DNA from: UMGS363 sp051881815
GTDB lineage: Bacteria > Bacillota > Clostridia > Oscillospirales > Ruminococcaceae
Assembly: GCA_051881815.1 (NCBI GenBank)
Contig: JBJEQP010000083.1
Span: 1 to 64,000, forward strand
Length of the DNA stretch: 64,000 nt
Reading direction: 5' to 3'
Position numbers and translations under genes: made by a program. Shown here piece by piece: positions 14,978 to 23,514 of this stretch (position 1 is its first letter; every line of letters starts with the position of its first letter). The notes under the pieces were generated by a model that did no database searches, was not told the origin of the DNA, and worked only from the letters and a program-made list of their open reading frames with translations.

Positions 14978-15149
14978 TTGCTTTTATCCTGCCTTTCTGT
15001 AATGAACTGCTCAATCAGCATATTTTAATTCTCCATATCAATTTATTTTCTGTCCCTGGTTCCACAATTACACCCGTTGTAAAATAATTACGCATTATTA
15101 TTAATTTCCATTTGCAGATCAGATTATCTCCAATTGGAATTTGACGGTC

Positions 15150-15503
15150 TTATAGTTTATTCTTATCTATCCGCATAATCCACCCCAAACCTCGATTTAC
15201 TATAAGCGGCATTATCCTATGTGCAATCTGCAAAGAGATATACCATATTGGAACAAACATTATTATTTTCAACAATACTGATTTAGCAAACGTTGTAATC
15301 AAGAAACCACAAAGCACATAAAATATATATCCACCGAGTGCATCGAAGAACAAACACAATCCATAATATATTTTTTCGTGTAAAGTTTCTTTTCTAAAAG
15401 TATTTGTTTTAATTGTATTATGTCTGGCTGAAATAAAGGCGATTATTATACTTGAAATAAAAAAACCCAATATACAATTGAAGAAATAAAAACTGTTATC
15501 CAA
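15150..15503 (-). CDS. hypothetical membrane protein
   Basis: About 117 residues with roughly three hydrophobic segments (near 8-25, 55-72 and 75-95). The codons are unusually AT-rich for this window. The frame starts at a TTG whose nearest ribosome site (GGAGGTG) is more than 20 bases away, so the true start is uncertain or the gene is 5'-truncated. It is the first of three small unknown genes in an AT-rich stretch (about 15.0-16.6 kb), suggesting a transferred islet. Confidence 0.5.
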   Translation of the reverse strand: MDNSFYFFNCILGFFISSIIIAFISARHNTIKTNTFRKETLHEKIYYGLCLFFDALGGYIFYVLCGFLITTFAKSVLLKIIMFVPIWYISLQIAHRIMPLIVNRGLGWIMRIDKNKL

Positions 15504-15599
15504 ATTTCTTGATTCAAAACAACACCTCCATTGGCGACTGATTTTGAATTTCCCAACTAAACAAATGGGAAGTTGTAATATTCATTACAAAAAATATAT

Positions 15600-16037
15600 C
15601 TATTCAATCCATTCAAATTCAACATAATCGACAGCCATATCTAAAACTATACTGTCTGAAGACCATAGTTTAATGATTATTGAACAGTATCCTACATTGT
15701 GATACAGATACTCTAAAATACTTTTTGGAAGATTAAGCAATACATCTCTTTCTTCCGGTAATTCTATTTCTTTAAATACTCCTGCTTTACGAGAAATTCT
15801 GTTAGGTTTATCTCTCATGAACAGGCTGATATCATAAATATCATTCATAAAATGAAAATTTATAATTAAAGACTTTGCAGTAGGGCTAATATTCTTAATA
15901 GAATCATGATACGAGATATCATCCTCAAAAACAAAAGTAAGACAGTCCTCTTCCAATTTAATCTCTTTAATTACACAGTCATGAGGAACCGGAATAGTTG
16001 GTAATTCATTTGTATTTAAATAATATGTTTCTTTCAC
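15600..16037 (-). CDS. hypothetical acidic protein, immunity-like
   Basis: This 145-residue acidic protein is predicted mostly beta with a central helix (ERDVLLNLPKSILEYLYHN) and ends VEFEWIE. It has no membrane segment or enzyme motif. Size, acidity and the AT-rich neighbourhood resemble orphan immunity proteins of contact-dependent toxin systems, but no toxin is in the window, so this is only a suggestion. It starts at an ATG behind a GGGGAAAT-like site. Confidence 0.5.
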   Translation of the reverse strand: MKETYYLNTNELPTIPVPHDCVIKEIKLEEDCLTFVFEDDISYHDSIKNISPTAKSLIINFHFMNDIYDISLFMRDKPNRISRKAGVFKEIELPEERDVLLNLPKSILEYLYHNVGYCSIIIKLWSSDSIVLDMAVDYVEFEWIE

Positions 16038-16165
16038 TTATCTCATTTCCCCTTTGGCACGAAAAATTAGAATTTAACAAATCGACAAATCTCAATATTA
16101 TGATTTACCAATTTTCAAAATAAAAAACATCGCAAAATAATTACAAATTATTATAAATTATTGAT

Positions 16166-16546
16166 TCAATCAAATCCTGTATAGCCCAATGTTTCAAGTA
16201 TCGTATCTCCGTCTTTGATGTCTATTTCTCCGATGTATGATTTATTACAACGATATTCAAACACATATTCAATAATTTGTCGGGCGAAAAAAGGGCGACA
16301 AAGGTTTAAGATGATTTCTTCTCCCTTATAAAAACAAATTGAACCTTCCCTTGAGTAAGCATCTATATCCATATTGGGAGCATATCTTGTAAAGTACACT
16401 CTCACTTTTAATTTGTTGTTATCTTTTGGAACAAACAAATAATATGAGTAGGGGTAATTGGAAAAATCCTTATCATCAAAATAATAAGCCCATAAATATG
16501 TTTCTCCGTTAAAAGTCATCGTTCTTAATTTATCTCTGTTTTTCAT
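16166..16546 (-). CDS. hypothetical protein, AT-rich islet
   Basis: This 126-residue protein starts at ATG 16546 with AAGGAAAC upstream; the longer frame to 16624 begins inside a short interspersed repeat and is unlikely. The sequence is rich in aromatic and charged residues (YLWAYYFDDKDF, YSYYLFVPKDNNK) with a beta-rich look and a helix near 85-105. There is no known motif. Like its neighbour it could be an orphan immunity-type protein; function unknown. Confidence 0.5.
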   Translation of the reverse strand: MKNRDKLRTMTFNGETYLWAYYFDDKDFSNYPYSYYLFVPKDNNKLKVRVYFTRYAPNMDIDAYSREGSICFYKGEEIILNLCRPFFARQIIEYVFEYRCNKSYIGEIDIKDGDTILETLGYTGFD

Positions 16547-16616
16547 TTTAGTTTCCTTGTATAAATTCCGATATATTGCTTTAACCAATTTCCAAAATAA
16601 CCCCGGCGCAAAACCA

Positions 16617-16640
16617 TTACGCATTACGAATTACGCATTA
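16617..16640. repeat. short ATTACGCATTACGAATT repeat
   Basis: Alternating ATTACGCATTACG/AATTACGCATTAT. Related copies are at 18935-18967 and 39477-39508. Read leftward, ATG CGT AAT TCG TAA of this unit supplies the last four residues and the stop of the PAP2 gene. Confidence 0.7.
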
Positions 16641-17130
16641 TAAAAAGCGCCGCTCCCATCAAAACTCCGCAAATAAACCCTGCAATAACATCCCGTGGGA
16701 AATGCACCCCCGAAAACACCCTTAAAAAAGACATTAACACAGCTATAATAAGTATGATCATACCGATGATCGGAGCTTCAAACGCATAAAGAGCCACCAT
16801 TCCTATTATCGCAACGCTGAAAACGTGACGGCTCGGAAAAGACTTTCCTTTTGTATTCTTCGGTATAACGGGCGGCATATCAAATACCTCGTAAGGACGA
16901 GGAAAATTGACAGCCCTTCGAAAAATGCTCAATATTGCAAAGCTTGCCGCAGGAACTATCACCGCACGAAGCAGAAGCTCCCTTTTCGCAATAAAAAGAT
17001 AAACAAGCATCGCAGGATATGCCGCAAAAATGATGTACGTCAGCACCTTGTTCAGCACTCCGAGCAGCTTTGTCAGCTTTTCATCCGAGCGGAGCAGTCC
17101 CGTCATTTTTTCGTAGGTTTCTTTTGTCAC
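16624..17130 (-). CDS. PAP2-family phosphatase, membrane
   Basis: This 168-residue membrane protein of the phosphatidic-acid phosphatase 2/undecaprenyl-pyrophosphate phosphatase type has the three-part signature: RRAVNFPRPYE (motif 1), FPSRHVF (motif 2) and RVFSGVHFPRDVIAG (motif 3), between about five hydrophobic helices. It would remove phosphate from a lipid phosphate or pyrophosphate at the outer membrane face. Its last residues, MRNS and stop, are encoded by a short interspersed repeat, so the natural C-terminus may have been replaced. It follows folC by 17 bp. Confidence 0.88.
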   Translation of the reverse strand: MTKETYEKMTGLLRSDEKLTKLLGVLNKVLTYIIFAAYPAMLVYLFIAKRELLLRAVIVPAASFAILSIFRRAVNFPRPYEVFDMPPVIPKNTKGKSFPSRHVFSVAIIGMVALYAFEAPIIGMIILIIAVLMSFLRVFSGVHFPRDVIAGFICGVLMGAALFIMRNS

Positions 17131-17146
17131 GAATTGTCTCCTTTTC

Positions 17147-18400
17147 TCATCCGATCAACTTCTGAAATGCCGACGCAAGATAAAGCGAACCCGCAATAAC
17201 GACCATTCCCTTTTCCCCTGCCAAAGCCATCGCACGGGGAACGGCATCCTTTAGGCTCATCACAGCACCGCTTCGGAACATCTCCTCCAGCTTCGGAGCA
17301 AATACCGTCCTCGGCGCAAAACCGTCAACACAGATACCATAGTCGATATATCTCGTCATAAAGCCGAGCGCCGTCTGCCAGTCCTTGTCCTCCATCATTC
17401 CGCAGACCATTATTTTCGGCTCACGGTCAACGGTGCGGACAAAATCCGCAAGCGACCTCATCCCGTCAGGGTTGTGAGCGCCGTCGATTATAACGAGCGG
17501 AGCATCTGCACGGAGTATCTGACAGCGTGACGGAACGACCGCATTTTTTATGCCGTTATAAACGCTGCTGTATTTAAGCGCCTTGAAACCGTTGCTGCGC
17601 AGAACTTCACAGGTTTCCACAGCCGTAAGAGCGTTTTCTATCTGGTGTTTGCCTATCATCTGCGTTTCATAGGCCTTTCCGCAGTAGCGGAACCTGTTTC
17701 CCGTTTCGTTGCAGACCTCAATTTTCAGCTTGTCAAGATCGGGCGTTACAAAATCGGAGAGCTTTTCCAGAGCAGTTCCGTGAATGACTATCTCCGCTTC
17801 ACGCTTCTGATTGCAAGCGAGAACAACGGGACAGCCGTTCTTGATTATTCCTGCTTTCTGTCGGGCGATCTTTTCAATAGTATCGCCGAGGATCTTCGTG
17901 TGATCGAGCGAAATAGAGGTTATCACCGAAACAACGGGCTCTTTTATTATATTCGTGCAGTCGAGCAGACCGCCAAGTCCTGCTTCAAGCACAACGATAT
18001 CACACTTTTTAGCGGCATAGTAAACGAACGCTATCGCATTAGAGATCTCAAACTGCGAGCAGTCAAGGTCAAGCCCGTCGATTATAGGCTGAATCTCGGT
18101 AACCACGGCGGCAAGCTCGTCATCGGAAATGTTCACGCCGTTTATTCGTATGCGGTCGTTGTAGACCTTGATATACGGCGAAGTGAACTCCCCTGCCTTG
18201 TATCCTGCGTCCATAAGCGCACCTGCGATCATTCGGACGGTCGAGCCTTTTCCGTTAGTACCGGCAACGTGGACAAATTTAAGGCTGTCCTGCGGATTGC
18301 CGAGCGCATCCATTATCCGCTTGAAACGTGAAAGATCCGTTACAGCCTTTCCAAGCTTTGAAAAGCTGTTTATATACTTCATTGCATCGTAAATGTTCAT
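17147..18400 (-). CDS. folC: folylpolyglutamate synthase / dihydrofolate synthase
   Basis: This 417-residue Mur-ligase-fold enzyme adds glutamate to dihydropteroate or folates. The ATP loop HVAGTNGKGSTVRMIAG is near 43-59, followed by FTSPYIKVYNDRIRING, ISLDHTKILG and the C-terminal domain with IIDGAHNPDGMRSL. All expected motifs are present and the length is usual. It leads a two-gene leftward unit with the PAP2 gene. Upstream (18401-18528) is a partial family A end (GGGAACGCTGATTA near 18433) and no gene. Confidence 0.93.
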   Translation of the reverse strand: MNIYDAMKYINSFSKLGKAVTDLSRFKRIMDALGNPQDSLKFVHVAGTNGKGSTVRMIAGALMDAGYKAGEFTSPYIKVYNDRIRINGVNISDDELAAVVTEIQPIIDGLDLDCSQFEISNAIAFVYYAAKKCDIVVLEAGLGGLLDCTNIIKEPVVSVITSISLDHTKILGDTIEKIARQKAGIIKNGCPVVLACNQKREAEIVIHGTALEKLSDFVTPDLDKLKIEVCNETGNRFRYCGKAYETQMIGKHQIENALTAVETCEVLRSNGFKALKYSSVYNGIKNAVVPSRCQILRADAPLVIIDGAHNPDGMRSLADFVRTVDREPKIMVCGMMEDKDWQTALGFMTRYIDYGICVDGFAPRTVFAPKLEEMFRSGAVMSLKDAVPRAMALAGEKGMVVIAGSLYLASAFQKLIG

Positions 18401-18528
18401 TTTCCCGATCTCTTTTCAAAATTATTATATAAGGGAACGCTGATTAGTTAACCGCCGGTTCATATATTTATCCGAAGCATACGAACCGATAATTTGTTAT
18501 CTCCCAGATAAATTGAAATTAGGTGAAA

Positions 18529-18879
18529 TTAATTTTCAGTATCAGAGTATGAAGCGATAATTTTTATTAATCCAATAATATGATGATTAAAATTATCCAG
18601 TTCATCTGCCGGTATCCACAACTCCTGATGATAACTTCTTCCCACAGTTTGAATCTCAAATTGCGAGCAGTACTCATCATCAACTTCGAATTGAGTAACA
18701 TAACCTTTATGATCTGCTGTACCTTGAGTATTCCATCTTTCAGCTATCTCTTGAGCATACTTTTCGTTTAGTACAGGATAAAAAATAGGTTGCTCCGGTA
18801 ATCTTGGTGGAAATGCCTTGTAACCACTTTGTTCAATCAGATTTAACTCTGCTGTACCAATTGGTCTGTATAAAACCAT
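18529..18879 (-). CDS. hypothetical protein, 'ADP-ribosylation/crystallin J1'-type annotation
   Basis: This 116-residue protein opens with MVLYRPIGTAELNLIEQSGY and continues with a proline-rich FPPRLPEQPIFYP stretch and a C-terminal WIPADELDNFNHHIIG. Such sequences are commonly annotated as ADP-ribosylation/crystallin J1 proteins, but this one is far too short for the ADP-ribosylglycohydrolase fold, so that label should not be taken as function. It stands alone, leftward, with AT-rich flanks. Confidence 0.6.
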   Translation of the reverse strand: MVLYRPIGTAELNLIEQSGYKAFPPRLPEQPIFYPVLNEKYAQEIAERWNTQGTADHKGYVTQFEVDDEYCSQFEIQTVGRSYHQELWIPADELDNFNHHIIGLIKIIASYSDTEN

Positions 18880-18934
18880 ACAATCATCTCCTAAACATTA
18901 ATAAACAACTTCCAATTTATCAAGCATCCGCCAA

Positions 18935-18967
18935 ATTACGCATTACGCATTACGAATTACGCATTAT
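18935..18967. repeat. short ATTACGCATTACG repeat, second site
   Basis: ATTACGCATTACGCATTACG followed by AATTACGCATTAT, the same unit as at 16617 and 39477. It lies just upstream of the GntR promoter. Confidence 0.65.
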
Positions 18968-19001
18968 ATTATACCACCTAAAACACTATTTGTCAAAACC
19001 C

Positions 19002-19030
19002 TTGACAAACGGAAAAACAAGATATATAAT
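19002..19030 (+). promoter_or_regulatory. promoter of the gntR-ABC operon
   Basis: Perfect TTGACA (19002-19007), 17-bp spacer, perfect TATAAT (19025-19030). The leader has an early GGAAGGAG and a short hairpin GGGAA/TTCCC (19080-19105) just before the start codon. Confidence 0.8.
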
Positions 19031-19110
19031 TGTATTATATGATTAGTACAAAATGTTTTAAGGAAGGAGTTGAAGAAGGGAACGCTGTATAACGGCTTTT
19101 CCCGGGATAG

Positions 19111-19500
19111 ATGCCGTGGGATTTTAACAACAATACTCCGATATATCTCCAGATAATGGATCATATAATGCTTTCTATCGCTGTCGGCGAGTATAAAGCA
19201 GGCGATAAGCTCCTGCCTGTGCGTGAGCTTGCTGCGGAAGCGGAAGTCAACCCGAACACGATGCAGAAAGCACTTTCCGAGCTTGAACGTGACGGACTGC
19301 TCTATTCGCAGAGAACTTCGGGTAGATTTGTCACCGATGACGCCGAAAAGATCGCTGCGCTCCGAAGAGATCTTGCAGCCGGGCATATCGAATATTTTCT
19401 CAAAAAAATGGAGGAGCTTGGATATTCACGGGAGGCGGCTCTTGAAGCGCTGAAAAACTACACGGAAAACGAGGGAAAGGAAGAAAACGATGTGCAATGA
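19111..19500 (+). CDS. GntR-family regulator (YtrA subfamily)
   Basis: This 129-residue protein has an N-terminal winged helix (about 10-78): PIYLQIMDHIMLSIAVGEYK, LLPVRELAAEAEVNPNTMQK and LYSQRTSGRFV. The short C-terminal helical tail, without a ligand domain, is typical of YtrA regulators that control the ABC transporter encoded behind them. The gene overlaps the ATPase gene by 11 bp. It probably represses its own operon in response to a cell-envelope antibiotic or peptide; the inducer is unknown. Confidence 0.9.
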   Translation: MPWDFNNNTPIYLQIMDHIMLSIAVGEYKAGDKLLPVRELAAEAEVNPNTMQKALSELERDGLLYSQRTSGRFVTDDAEKIAALRRDLAAGHIEYFLKKMEELGYSREAALEALKNYTENEGKEENDVQ

Positions 19501-20200
19501 AGCAGGCTCGATTGTCGAGTGTAAAAATGTTATAAAAAAATACGGAAACAAGGTCGCGCTGTATGATTTAAGCATTTCTATAAAAAGAGGCAGGATAATC
19601 GGACTCTTGGGCGAAAACGGAAGCGGAAAGACCACCCTTATCAAGCTTCTTGCAGGACTTCTGACTCCGATGTGCGGAGAGATAACCATTGACGGAAAGC
19701 CTGTCGGAAAGGAAACAAAAAAGATCGTTTCCTATCTTCCCGAGAGGACCTATCTTAACCCCGACCTTACCGTAAAGGAAGCGATCGGTTTTTTCTCCGA
19801 TTTTTACAAGGATTTCTCTGCCGAAAAGGCTGAAAAAATGGTCGCAGACCTTGGCATCAATCCTAAAAATCGAATTTGCTCAATGTCAAAGGGTATGCGT
19901 GAAAAGATCCAGCTTATCCTTGTAATGTGCCGTGAAGCCGATCTTTATCTCCTTGACGAGCCTATGGGCGGCATCGACCCTGCGGCACGTGATTTCATAA
20001 TCAAAACAATAATCGGCAATTACAACGAAAATTCGACCCTAATAATCTCAACTCATCTTATCAGCGACATTGAAAATCTCCTTGACGAAGCTATTTTCCT
20101 CAAAAACGGCGAGCTGTATCTCCACAAGGAGATCGACGAGATAAGGGAAGAATACGGAAAATCAGTTGACGAACTTTTCAGGGAGGTTTACAAATGCTGA
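19490..20200 (+). CDS. ABC transporter ATP-binding protein
   Basis: This 236-residue ATPase has Walker A GENGSGKTTL near 40-49, a degenerate signature SMSKGMREKIQL in place of LSGGQ, Walker B LYLLDEPMGG and the H-loop STHLISD. This composition is usual for two-gene bacteriocin/antibiotic-type exporters of the YtrB/CcmA class. It overlaps gntR upstream and the permease downstream (7 bp), a tightly coupled GntR-ATPase-permease operon. Confidence 0.92.
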   Translation: MCNEAGSIVECKNVIKKYGNKVALYDLSISIKRGRIIGLLGENGSGKTTLIKLLAGLLTPMCGEITIDGKPVGKETKKIVSYLPERTYLNPDLTVKEAIGFFSDFYKDFSAEKAEKMVADLGINPKNRICSMSKGMREKIQLILVMCREADLYLLDEPMGGIDPAARDFIIKTIIGNYNENSTLIISTHLISDIENLLDEAIFLKNGELYLHKEIDEIREEYGKSVDELFREVYKC

Positions 20201-21024
20201 TAAAGCTTTTAAAATACGACATTCGTGCCGATTATAAAAAATATGCGATAACTGCAGCGGTCATAATTCTTCTTTCGTTCGCTGTCAGGCTTGCAGACAT
20301 AAAATTTGGTGACGACAGCAGCGACTGGAACGCACTTTTCCAAATGCTTGTATGGGCATACATAATGCTGTGCGGCGCGGCTCTTATTATGGTTGTTGTT
20401 CTTTCCGCTGTGCGTTATCAGAAAAAAATGTTCACCGATGAAGGATATCTTTTGAATACAATACCTGCCGAACCGTCATTACATATCATTTCAACCATAA
20501 TAACAACATTCCTTTGGGAATATGTGATAGTGGCAGTTGACATTGTTGCACTTATTATTTCCTCCGGCGGAACATCATTCTGGGAAGGCTTTTTGATACC
20601 GTTTGAATACCTTTTGGAGCTTGACAGCGAGTTTGCGGTATTCTGCCTTGGGTTCACGGCGATCTATCCTATAACAATGATGCTGACGCTGATATTCACT
20701 ATCAATTTTGCTCATCTTTTCCGTTCACATAGGGTTATTGCAGGCATCGGCGGATATGTCGGACTTTGCCTTGTAAGTCAGCTTTTATCCTCTGTCGTTT
20801 ATGCTATCGCAGGAAAGTCAAATATGAACGCCGCAACTGCAAAGATACTCTATGAAAATCCCGATTACATCTCATCTGCCGAAAGCTATCGGACCATTAT
20901 CCGTGAAATGGCAAAGCTTTCAAACGGAACTTATTTTTCTTCGCTGATCGCAAATATAATCTTTTTTTCGGTGCTTTTCATTATATCCGCTTATATTCTC
21001 AAGAAAAAAATCAATCTCGATTAA
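20194..21024 (+). CDS. ABC transporter permease
   Basis: This 276-residue membrane protein has about six hydrophobic segments, the first at residues 17-35 and the last near 250-272, ending in a basic KKKINLD tail. There is a polar loop after segment 4 and a larger external loop near 205-240. It has no recognisable substrate motif. With the overlapping ATPase it should form a homodimeric or two-subunit exporter controlled by the YtrA-type regulator. Confidence 0.85.
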   Translation: MLIKLLKYDIRADYKKYAITAAVIILLSFAVRLADIKFGDDSSDWNALFQMLVWAYIMLCGAALIMVVVLSAVRYQKKMFTDEGYLLNTIPAEPSLHIISTIITTFLWEYVIVAVDIVALIISSGGTSFWEGFLIPFEYLLELDSEFAVFCLGFTAIYPITMMLTLIFTINFAHLFRSHRVIAGIGGYVGLCLVSQLLSSVVYAIAGKSNMNAATAKILYENPDYISSAESYRTIIREMAKLSNGTYFSSLIANIIFFSVLFIISAYILKKKINLD

Positions 21025-21108
21025 CGCCGCAAACCGCATAAATACGCAATTGCAACCAATAGTTGACAGACTTTTTTGCTCATTTTTAAAAATGCAAACT
21101 TGAATGTA

Positions 21109-21137
21109 TTGATAAATTTTTCACACTATGCTATAAT
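21109..21137 (+). promoter_or_regulatory. promoter of the membrane XRE gene
   Basis: TTGATA (21109-21114), 17-bp spacer, TATAAT (21132-21137). Confidence 0.7.
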
Positions 21138-21221
21138 TCATATCAAGGTCGGGAAAGAAAACTTGCTTGACATTTTCCCGAAAAACAACAGATTTTTGAC
21201 ATATATTAAAGGAGTATCACA

Positions 21222-22502
21222 ATGAACGTTGAAACAGCTAACAGGCTGCAGAATCTGCGAAAGAAAAACGGCTATTCCCAGGAGGAGCTTGCCGAAAAGA
21301 TAGGCATTTCCCGTCAGGCCGTTTCAAAATGGGAACGTGCGGAAGCATCTCCCGATACCGATAATCTTATCCTTCTTGCCCGTCTTTACGGCGTAACGCT
21401 TGACGAGCTGCTCAATACCGAGAGCGTCCCGATGCCGAACAGTGAAGGCATCTCACTTTCAAAGGACTATTATACAAGCACTTCCGATGACGGCGAGATA
21501 TATCCCGAGGGTCATCCGAAGTATTCCGCTCCGAACTATGGCGATGTTATGCCCCAAAGTGCCGCAAACGGTGCAGAAAATGTCGGAAGCAGTGCAGGAA
21601 GTACTGCAAATTCCGCAAATACCGAGGAAAATGTCGGAAACGGCGAACAGAAGGCTACTGTCGGTGATGTTGTAAAGAGCGTTGCAGGTGCGATCGGTGA
21701 CGCTATCGACACAACTGCCGCATCTCTCCGTGAGGGAAAGGAAAATGCTCCGAAGGACGGCAGCGACAACGGCAAGTCTTATGCGGACGCATTTGAAAAG
21801 AATTTCAAGGATTTCGGCGAGCGAATGAAAACCTTCGGTTCCGACCTTGAAAGAGATATGAACCGTATGGGTAAGGATCTCGAAAAGGATATGAACAAAA
21901 TGGGAAAGGACATCGAAGAAAGCGTAAAAAAAGCCGTTGACAACAATGTTCCGAAATCCTGCGAGCCGAAGCCCGAGAACATCAAGTACCCCCCTACTCT
22001 TCTCGACAAGCTTTTTCCCCTGATCGTGACAGCATTCTTCCTCTTTACCGTCTTTTACGCAAGCTGGACAACACGATACACATGGCTCGTGTTCCTCTCG
22101 ATCCCCGTTTACTATATCCTTTCTCAAACCGCAAAGAATCTTAAACGAGGAAAATACGACCCTCTCCATGCGCTGAAAGCTTTCCTTGACGGAAGTCTGC
22201 CTATAATCATAGTATTTCTGTATCTTGCACTTGGTCTTACTACGACAACGTGGGTACCTACACTGTTCTTATTTGCGCTGATACCTTTATACTATATTTT
22301 CTCGCACAACCTTTTCTGCTGGCTCGACAAAAAGAAAAGCTTCGGAAGGTGTGTAAAAAACTTTATTGACGGAAGCCTGCCGATAATCGTAACCATGATC
22401 TTCCTCATTGCTGTATTTTTCGGATACTCGGCAAAAGCAGTCCCGATCTTCCTTATCATCCCGATATACTATATCGTATCAAGTCATTTTGTACGCAAGT
22501 AA
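21222..22502 (+). CDS. membrane-anchored XRE-family regulator
   Basis: This 426-residue protein has an N-terminal XRE domain (about 5-62, with GYSQEELAEKIGISRQAVSK), a long low-complexity linker rich in Ser, Ala, Asn and Gly (about 75-190), a segment of repeats of the form (D/E)R/KDMN(R/K)MGKDLEKD (about 195-235), and a C-terminal part with six hydrophobic helices. The helices form three similar pairs; FLDGSLPIIIVFLY and FIDGSLPIIVTMIF head two of them. DNA binding at the membrane is inferred. Confidence 0.85.
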   Translation: MNVETANRLQNLRKKNGYSQEELAEKIGISRQAVSKWERAEASPDTDNLILLARLYGVTLDELLNTESVPMPNSEGISLSKDYYTSTSDDGEIYPEGHPKYSAPNYGDVMPQSAANGAENVGSSAGSTANSANTEENVGNGEQKATVGDVVKSVAGAIGDAIDTTAASLREGKENAPKDGSDNGKSYADAFEKNFKDFGERMKTFGSDLERDMNRMGKDLEKDMNKMGKDIEESVKKAVDNNVPKSCEPKPENIKYPPTLLDKLFPLIVTAFFLFTVFYASWTTRYTWLVFLSIPVYYILSQTAKNLKRGKYDPLHALKAFLDGSLPIIIVFLYLALGLTTTTWVPTLFLFALIPLYYIFSHNLFCWLDKKKSFGRCVKNFIDGSLPIIVTMIFLIAVFFGYSAKAVPIFLIIPIYYIVSSHFVRK

Positions 22503-22516
22503 ACCTCATAAAAAAC

Positions 22517-22550
22517 AAGCCGTTCACACCGATAAGGTTATGAACGGCTT
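22517..22550. terminator. bidirectional terminator
   Basis: Perfect 10-bp stem AAGCCGTTCA/TGAACGGCTT, with AATTTATT to the right and an A-run (T on the minus strand) to the left. It separates the XRE gene from the small leftward membrane gene. Confidence 0.8.
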
Positions 22551-22553
22551 AAT

Positions 22554-22724
22554 TTATTCTTCCGATGATACAGTCTGCGACTGCTGTACATCCTCGGCGG
22601 TCTGTACTGTCATACTCATGGCAAACTTGAACATGAAAACAACAATAGCTATGACCGCCACAACTTCAAGAATAAGCTTTATATATGCAATGACCTTGCG
22701 CTTGCTGATCTTCACACTAATCAT
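22554..22724 (-). CDS. small single-span membrane protein (56 aa)
   Basis: A 56-residue frame from ATG 22724 (GTG four codons in is an alternative) has a basic head KISKRK, one strong membrane helix (IKLILEVVAVIAIVVFMF) and an acidic, glutamine-rich tail ending SSEE. GAAGGG precedes it and it ends 3 bp before a terminator that works on this strand. It is too short for most gene callers. It lies between two XRE regulators, both on the other strand, and may be a small membrane modulator; function unknown. Confidence 0.65.
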   Translation of the reverse strand: MISVKISKRKVIAYIKLILEVVAVIAIVVFMFKFAMSMTVQTAEDVQQSQTVSSEE

Positions 22725-22853
22725 TCCCTTCAAAGAAGTCTTTACTTTTTTAAATTATACCACCTTGAACCCGTATTGTCAAATCTCTACGCTTCGTTTA
22801 TTGCTTTTTGCTGCAAGCTGTGATAAAATAAGAACATCGAAAGGAGGACAACT

Positions 22854-23441
22854 ATGGATCAGATCAAAACAGGTGAGATAATAAGAGCTATGCGTTTACA
22901 GAAAAAGATGACGCAGGCTGCTCTTGCGGAAAAATTAGGCGTGAGCGACAAGGCTGTTTCTAAATGGGAACGCGGCTGCGGAGCTCCCGATGTGGCAACG
23001 CTCCCCCTTCTTGCGGCGGAGCTTGGCATTGATATGGAAAATCTTATCAACGGAGAAATGGAGGAAAACGAATTGATAAACGGCAATATGAAAAAGCTGA
23101 AATTCTATGTCTGTCCCGACTGCGGAAACATCATCTTCTCTGCAGCCGAAACGACAGTAAGCTGCTGCGGAAAGAAGCTTTCGGCGCTTGAAGCGAAAAA
23201 GGCAGCCGATGACGAAAAGCTTTCGACCGAGATGATCGAAAACGAGCTCTATGTTTCATCAACTCACGAAATGACGCGGGAAAACTACATCTCGTTTGCG
23301 GCTTTGCTCCGTGATGACACGGTAACGCTTCGCAAATTCTATCCCGAATGGAACATGGAAACACGCTTCCCACGCGGAATGAGCGGAATCCTCGTATGGT
23401 ACAGCACCCGTGACGGACTCTTTTATCAATATGTCAGATAA
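22854..23441 (+). CDS. XRE regulator with a C-terminal zinc-ribbon domain
   Basis: This 195-residue protein has an N-terminal XRE HTH (about 5-62, QAALAEKLGVSDKAVSKWER). After a short linker it has CPDCGNIIF and SCCGKK, a probable zinc ribbon, and a C-terminal domain with HEMTRENYISF and WYSTRDGLFYQY. The second half recalls the metal-binding part of desulfoferrodoxin-like proteins, which hints at metal or redox sensing. AAAGGAGG sits 8 bases before the ATG. It is transcribed alone from TTGCTT-17-TAAAAT and ends at a strong terminator. Confidence 0.8.
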   Translation: MDQIKTGEIIRAMRLQKKMTQAALAEKLGVSDKAVSKWERGCGAPDVATLPLLAAELGIDMENLINGEMEENELINGNMKKLKFYVCPDCGNIIFSAAETTVSCCGKKLSALEAKKAADDEKLSTEMIENELYVSSTHEMTRENYISFAALLRDDTVTLRKFYPEWNMETRFPRGMSGILVWYSTRDGLFYQYVR

Positions 23442-23448
23442 AAACAAA

Positions 23449-23486
23449 ACTCCCTTTTCATCAACGGAAAAGGGAGTGATTTTTTT
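23449..23486 (+). terminator. terminator of the XRE/zinc-ribbon gene
   Basis: Perfect 11-bp stem ACTCCCTTTTC/GAAAAGGGAGT (23449-23477) followed by GATTTTTTT. Confidence 0.9.
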
Positions 23487-23514
23487 ACTGCGTTATTGCG
23501 TTCAGCTGCGCTTT

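Noticed and set aside
14414..15149. Epsilon-zeta toxin-antitoxin pair
   Set aside because: No small antitoxin frame is adjacent to the zeta-like gene; only AT-rich noncoding DNA lies upstream.
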